In this document: in pieces, positions 59,291-64,000 of the stretch | How the letters are laid out: each line of letters opens with the position of its first letter | Numbering within the stretch: position 1 is the first letter of the stretch | Assembly (NCBI GenBank): GCA_018894105.1 | Contig: CM032131.1 | Span: 7,404,501-7,468,500 of the forward strand | Source: Jacaranda mimosifolia | Lineage: Eukaryota > Streptophyta > Magnoliopsida > Lamiales > Bignoniaceae | Reading direction: 5' to 3' | DNA length: 64,000 bases | The notes under the pieces: model-generated | Databases searched by the model: none | The model's input: only the letters and a program-made list of their open reading frames with translations | Told to the model about the DNA's origin: nothing | Translations under genes and position numbers: made by a program

Positions 59291-61186
59291 ATTTCTAATT
59301 AACCGTACGAATAATATAGTATTATGTTAGTTATTGTTTCAATATTTAATTGTTAGTCTTATAAGTGATTTAGTAATATATATGATAAATGATTTAATAT
59401 ATTTGATTAGTCTTACAAATTTTTTTGGTTTTTTTGGACTTTGATTTTAAAATCATACTATATATTAAATTATTAATTAAATAATCATATATATATATAT
59501 ATAACTTTTGAATTCTCAATTTTTAGTTATGTATTTTTGTTTATTATTTAATTACTATTATATTTTTATGTTTTAATTAATAAATTAAAAATTAATAAAT
59601 AAAAAATTGTGATTTTATTCTTTAAGATATTTAAATAAAAAAAGATAAAAATATTATTTTTATTCTTTAATTTTTCATTATTTATTATTTATTATATTAA
59701 ACTGTTTAGAAACTAAATTACCAAATAAAGCAAAATATCAAAATTAATTCAACTAATGAACCTAAACTAAGCAAAGAACTTTTTATTCAATATTCAATTA
59801 GTTAATTTAACATACTGAAATAAGAGAAAACAAGAGAAATAAGAATATAGATATATACATAGATGAAATTAAAAATTAAAAGTTAAAAAATATAAATTTA
59901 ATAGTATGATATTTTGTATGATTTTAACAAATATATAAGGGAAGAAAAGGATCAAAATAAGAAAATTTTTACAGCTTTTACACACCTAACAATAACAGTA
60001 AAATGGACAATGGACATGCCAAAATATATTCCCAACTACAAAACGCACGGGTGAATTATACTCTCGGATGGAGGGAGTTATAGGGTGCTTCTTTCTCTCT
60101 CTCACTCTCTCTCTCTCTATCTTTTTTTTTTTTTTTTTTGCATGTGGATTCAATGCCTATTCATTTGTATTATAGGACAGATTTTTGCCCATCTCATTTC
60201 TCAAAGAGGAGTAAATTGCAATTCACCCTTATTTTTTGTACTCTTTAGAACTTTGGACCATGTCCAAGTGTAAGTTTGATAATGCTATTTTAGCATATTA
60301 TCTAAACATAATGGAAGATTTGGCTTGTCGAAGCATGTTTAAGAAAGCTATCAAGATCAAGCTGATTAACTAGCATAAAAAGTTGAAAAAAAAATTAAGT
60401 TGGTCAAGCATTTATGCGATATGGTTCATTACCTAATGATTATATTGAATTTATATTTGACTAGTCATGAATACAGATACATATTTAAAAAAGCAATGAC
60501 GTAAGATTGAGAAATATTGTAAATATGAGAATTGGGGTGATTAAATCTAACAAGTATAAGTGACAAATTTCACATATTTGGTTAAGTTTTTCGACTCAAG
60601 ACATAATGGGCATTCATAAGTAAATGAAATCTAATTTCATACTTGGGTGTGATTAGATTTTTTATTAGATTGATACTCTTACTTGTGTATGACAATTTAT
60701 TAAACTCTCTTCCGATTGGAACTTTCTTTGTGTGGGAATATTTAATTATGTAATTGTCCTTTATATAGGAAGTGTTAGGAAAAACATACGACATAATTAC
60801 ATTTTGAACTCAACCAAAAATAATTATTTTGAATTCGAATTTTGGAGTTGTTTTCCTGATCTCTTTATTAATGCATTGACGTTGTTCCTAGGTTTGAAAT
60901 AACTCACAAAATTGGAGTATTTTTTGTTTCCCAACTTAAATGCAATGTCCTAGCTGTATAGTCTATTCCTATCCAGAATTGGAATCCCTCTTTGGTGTTC
61001 AATTCTACATCTAATATTCTATGTTGATGTGTGTATGTTTCTAGAATATAAGAGAATTTCTTGTTCTTTTTTTCTTTTTTTTTTAGTCTTTCAAGACAAC
61101 ATTCACACATACTTCCAGATAAGAATAGATACAAATCTATTGTTTCCACTCCCATAACCTCTCAAAGAGGTTATATGGAAGTCGAG
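59291..61186. other. AT-rich flank, no supported gene, copy 2
   Basis: This is the counterpart of 16396-18263, including the MITE-like unit at about 60049-60230 and a poly(T) run at about 60122-60139. Confidence 0.5.
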
Positions 61187-64000
61187 GGCACAATTGCATT
61201 TTTAGTCCCATACAATAGAGGGTGTGCAACTTTAGTCCCATGCTATTGCAAAACTTAAAAAACATTCAAAAATCTCAAATATGTTGCAAAGTTAGTCCCA
61301 TAAGTCAATTTCAGTCAACACTTTAACGGAGGCCGTTTGGTAACAGAATTTGGTGGTAAAATTGCCATGTGAATGGCACATGATGTGGAAGTAAAAGTAC
61401 CTCAATCCTTAACTTGCTTCAGAAGCTCCCAATGTTTTACTTTAGTCCTTTTTTAATCAATTGTAAAATTTGACCAAACATTCCTTTTTTCCTTCCAAAC
61501 AATGTCTGAACTGCGTGGTATAACCTATTTACGTGGAAATTTAGCAAAAATTCAAACAAGTTGGATGAAAGAAAACCCTGGAAGGCGTTTCCTTTCATGT
61601 GCAAATAGAGATGGAAGGTGTTGTTCTTTTTAGTGGGAGGATGCTCCAATGTGTGCAAGAGCAAGAGTTATTATTCCTAGGCTCTTGTGTTGGTTGAATG
61701 CTTGGAGAAAGAAAATGCAAGACTTGAGAGAAGGAACAAAATTTCCATGGTAATTATCATCTTCTTATTGATAGTAGTGCTGTTGATTTGGATTTGTTCA
61801 TAGAAGAGCTGGAGGCAAGTTTAGAAGGAATGTACTATCTAACTCAGTGTTATGGTGTTATGTTGGAAGAAGAATGGTATTGGTACTGTTTTTCTTAGGT
61901 AGAGAAAAATGCTACGTATTGTATTGTGTTTTTGTATTTTGATTGGAGCTTACAAGTGTAGGAATATTAATTTAAACATAGCTCATGATTGTGAATTGTA
62001 ATGGAATTATGTTATTAATGGAAAAGGAAATTGTGTTGTATATTTTGTCTATGACAACTTTCCTCTTTTTCACAATGTTTTTTTTTTCATGTTTGTGGAA
62101 TAAATTACAATACCAATTTGTTATTGACGAGTTTAAGCTAACAGAGAAGTTCAATCTTCCTTTACAGCTTTGCGATTGGGCTAGTGACAAAATTGATCAG
62201 CTTTTCATTAGATAATGTGTGCCACCAGGATGTGAATTAAGCTGCGGATGAAACAACAGCAAAAAAAAAAAAAGAAAAAAAACAATTCCTGGACAACAAT
62301 AAATGGAGATAATTCATAAGTAGCCTTCTGGACTAATCCCAAATTCCCAAGTAAAGCCACATACCAAATACCAAAATTCACAACTTCCATCCAAAAACTT
62401 GAGCATGTGATCCATTTAGTTTCCATAAAGAAGAGGAGAGCAAATAGCCAAAAAATTGGATCATATTCATTGCAAAATAAACCAATTTGTCACTTGACAG
62501 CAATCCATCCATTCAATCATCATCAATTTAGAACATTATGACACATATAAAAGATTGCAATGTATTTTTCCAAAACATTGAATTTCAGTAACTTTTTGGC
62601 ATTATATCTTCCAAAACATTAATTCCAAAACAACTCCTAATTTGGCACAGTATTTCTCTTTGAACTTTTTCTTAACCCTGCTTTTGCTTTTTAGTCTTGG
62701 ACTTCTTCACACTTCCACTTCCATATGTAGCTACAACAGCTGCATTTAAGTTTGAAGTAGTGACAAACTTTTGGCCAGCTCTCACAAATATAGGTACATT
62801 CCCTCCACTTGTGCTGACCTGTGAACTAACACAGCTTTTTATTTGTGAAATTGGTGGATGATCTTGTGAATATGGGGAGGTGCTCTGATATTCATTGTTC
62901 TTTGAATTGGAGGATTCAGAATCGATGTTGGGACAAATACAAAATGTGGATTTATAGCTCGAGAGCTAACAAATTATTTTAGTTCTTCAACTCCACCAAC
63001 TTTAACTCCTTGATAAAATCTCTTGGCCTTTGACCCCCTATAAAATTGAGGAACTCACATTAAAACAACTAATAAAACACAAAGCAAGCAAGAAAGCATT
63101 ATAGAAATTTGTTTAACATTTATACATTTCTTTTAAGAATTGATCCAGAAGCCTGTCCAGTAACTTTCTATGTTGGATTTACTCTTTTCCTTACTTGTAA
63201 CATCAAGACTAAGTTATTACACAATCATGAATTGGCAACAAAATCACTAAAGAAGTTCAATAAAGAATGAATATTATTGTCATCTTTTGTATTGGTTGAG
63301 TTGAAATAGCAGTCTCCTCTTCCCTTGGATCTTCATTAATACCATAAAGGTCAGCTACAAAATCTTCTGGTTGTTTTCAGAAGTCACATCCCTTCTTGTT
63401 ATGTCTAGTTTTACCACAGAAAGTGCATTTCACCTTGTAATCCTGCCTCTTGTGCTTAATTGGTTTCTTTTGACATATGACCTCTTTTCTTGTCTTCATC
63501 ACATGCTCATCACTCTCCAATCTTCTTGCCCTTGCAGGTTTCCGAACAGATCTCCTAAAATTTGGTGGCAATGAAAGAATAAAACTAGTTTTAGCCCATA
63601 ATTTAGGACCATTTGTGGGTGCAATTGCATGTTCACAAACACTATGAAATGTTTGAACAATGCAGTATGGATGGACAAAGTCTTCAGGGTTTAGAAGTTG
63701 GCAAGCTATGGTACTCATCCCTTGATTGTAAGGAATTCCTATTAAGTCCCATCTCCTACATGAACAACAATAGTTTTCGAAATCCACAATAAATCTAGAC
63801 CCATCATAACAAGATATCTCATAATGAAGCTCATCAGATTTTATTAGGATGCAATTAAAAGCTTTTTCCAAATTTATCTCCACAATTTTTCTTATTTTAT
63901 AGGGCACAACTTCCCTTTCCATTTCTTCCTAGCCCAATCCCTGTTATCTTGCAATCTTGTCATGAGATATTGTCTAATCCACTCCAACATTGTTAGCACA
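61187..64000. mobile_element. Mutator-like transposon, copy 2, cut by the window end
   Basis: The left TIR begins GGCACAATTGCATTTTTAG, as in copy 1. The right part lies outside the window. It keeps about 0.63 kb (62648-63278) and about 0.22 kb (61702-61927) that copy 1 lost. Confidence 0.85.
62672..64000 (-). pseudogene. MuDR-type transposase, C-terminal part, copy 2
   Basis: It is open from about 63922 to 63377 (181 codons to the first stop), with GSRF and SWIM-like CSCRRWDLIGIPYNQG (the same Cys-to-Tyr and His-to-Gln losses as copy 1), SLPPNFRRS, a basic linker and an intact four-ligand zinc knuckle, CTFCGKTRHNKKGC. A probable intron separates this from a terminal exon (about 63043-62672) preceded by TTTTATAG. 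That exon contains one in-frame TAA and ends KKSKTKKQKQG at the stop 62674-62672. The amino-terminal and catalytic parts would lie beyond 64000. Confidence 0.8.

Larger units (their letters stand above)
40434..64000. repeat. Segmental duplication, copy 2
   Basis: This is the direct-orientation counterpart of 1-20267. It holds the same nested transposons in the same order, so those insertions predate the duplication. It is longer than copy 1 because it keeps blocks at about 56838-58866, 62648-63278 and 61702-61927 that copy 1 lacks, and because a 564-bp hAT element entered at 41067. It lacks about 140 bp of AT-rich sequence present in copy 1 near 9320-9460 and about 55 bp present near 19020-19075. 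It is open at the right window edge. Confidence 0.95.

Overview
This is a plant nuclear window, almost certainly from a eudicot. It is very AT-rich, has no operons or densely packed ORFs, contains plant-type CACTA, Mutator-like (MULE), hAT and LTR-retrotransposon remains, and carries one spliced plant gene with a GT..AG intron. Nearly every longer ORF is a transposon relic or a chance reading frame. I found no RNA gene, CRISPR array or bacterial feature. The species cannot be named from the sequence.

The dominant feature is a large segmental duplication. Positions 1 to about 20267 (copy 1) recur in the same order and orientation at 40434 to 64000 (copy 2). Stretches compared by eye are mostly about 95-99% identical, and worse in places. 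The copies start 40.4 kb apart and end 43.7 kb apart, because copy 1 has lost three large blocks and copy 2 has gained a hAT element. Both ends of the duplication lie outside or at the edges of the window.

Each copy holds, in order: (a) a TIR element (543-7407; 40976-48434) with a nested gag-only LTR retrotransposon, itself carrying a hAT insertion; (b) a possible truncated 5' gene end on the minus strand; (c) AT-rich filler; (d) a minus-strand LTR/primer-site/gag-leader fragment of a second retrotransposon; (e) a second TIR element (11953-16395; 52775-59290) with a short stretch resembling the start of a YODA-type MAPKKK and a tandem array of about 410-bp units; (f) an AT-rich stretch with a small MITE-like unit; (g) a MULE (18264-21609; 61187 to past the window end) whose transposase has lost its catalytic core in copy 1.

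The part between the copies (about 20268-40433) holds the one convincing gene, a two-exon phytocyanin-like secreted protein (24410-24922) that has lost two copper ligands; a 1.3-kb non-autonomous MULE with a perfect 9-bp target duplication and a GC-rich core; a tRNA-like foldback; a minus-strand LTR-internal-LTR-internal-LTR tandem of the gag-only family (28599-35525) with a 460-bp identical tract between two otherwise divergent LTRs; and a decayed CACTA element (about 35526-39801).

I do not see a new multi-gene system. The most useful observations are the duplication with its datable insertions and deletions, the probable gene conversion between LTRs, the MAPKKK-like fragment inside a TIR element, the gag-only retrotransposon family with its repeated 3' stanzas, and the probably copper-free phytocyanin.
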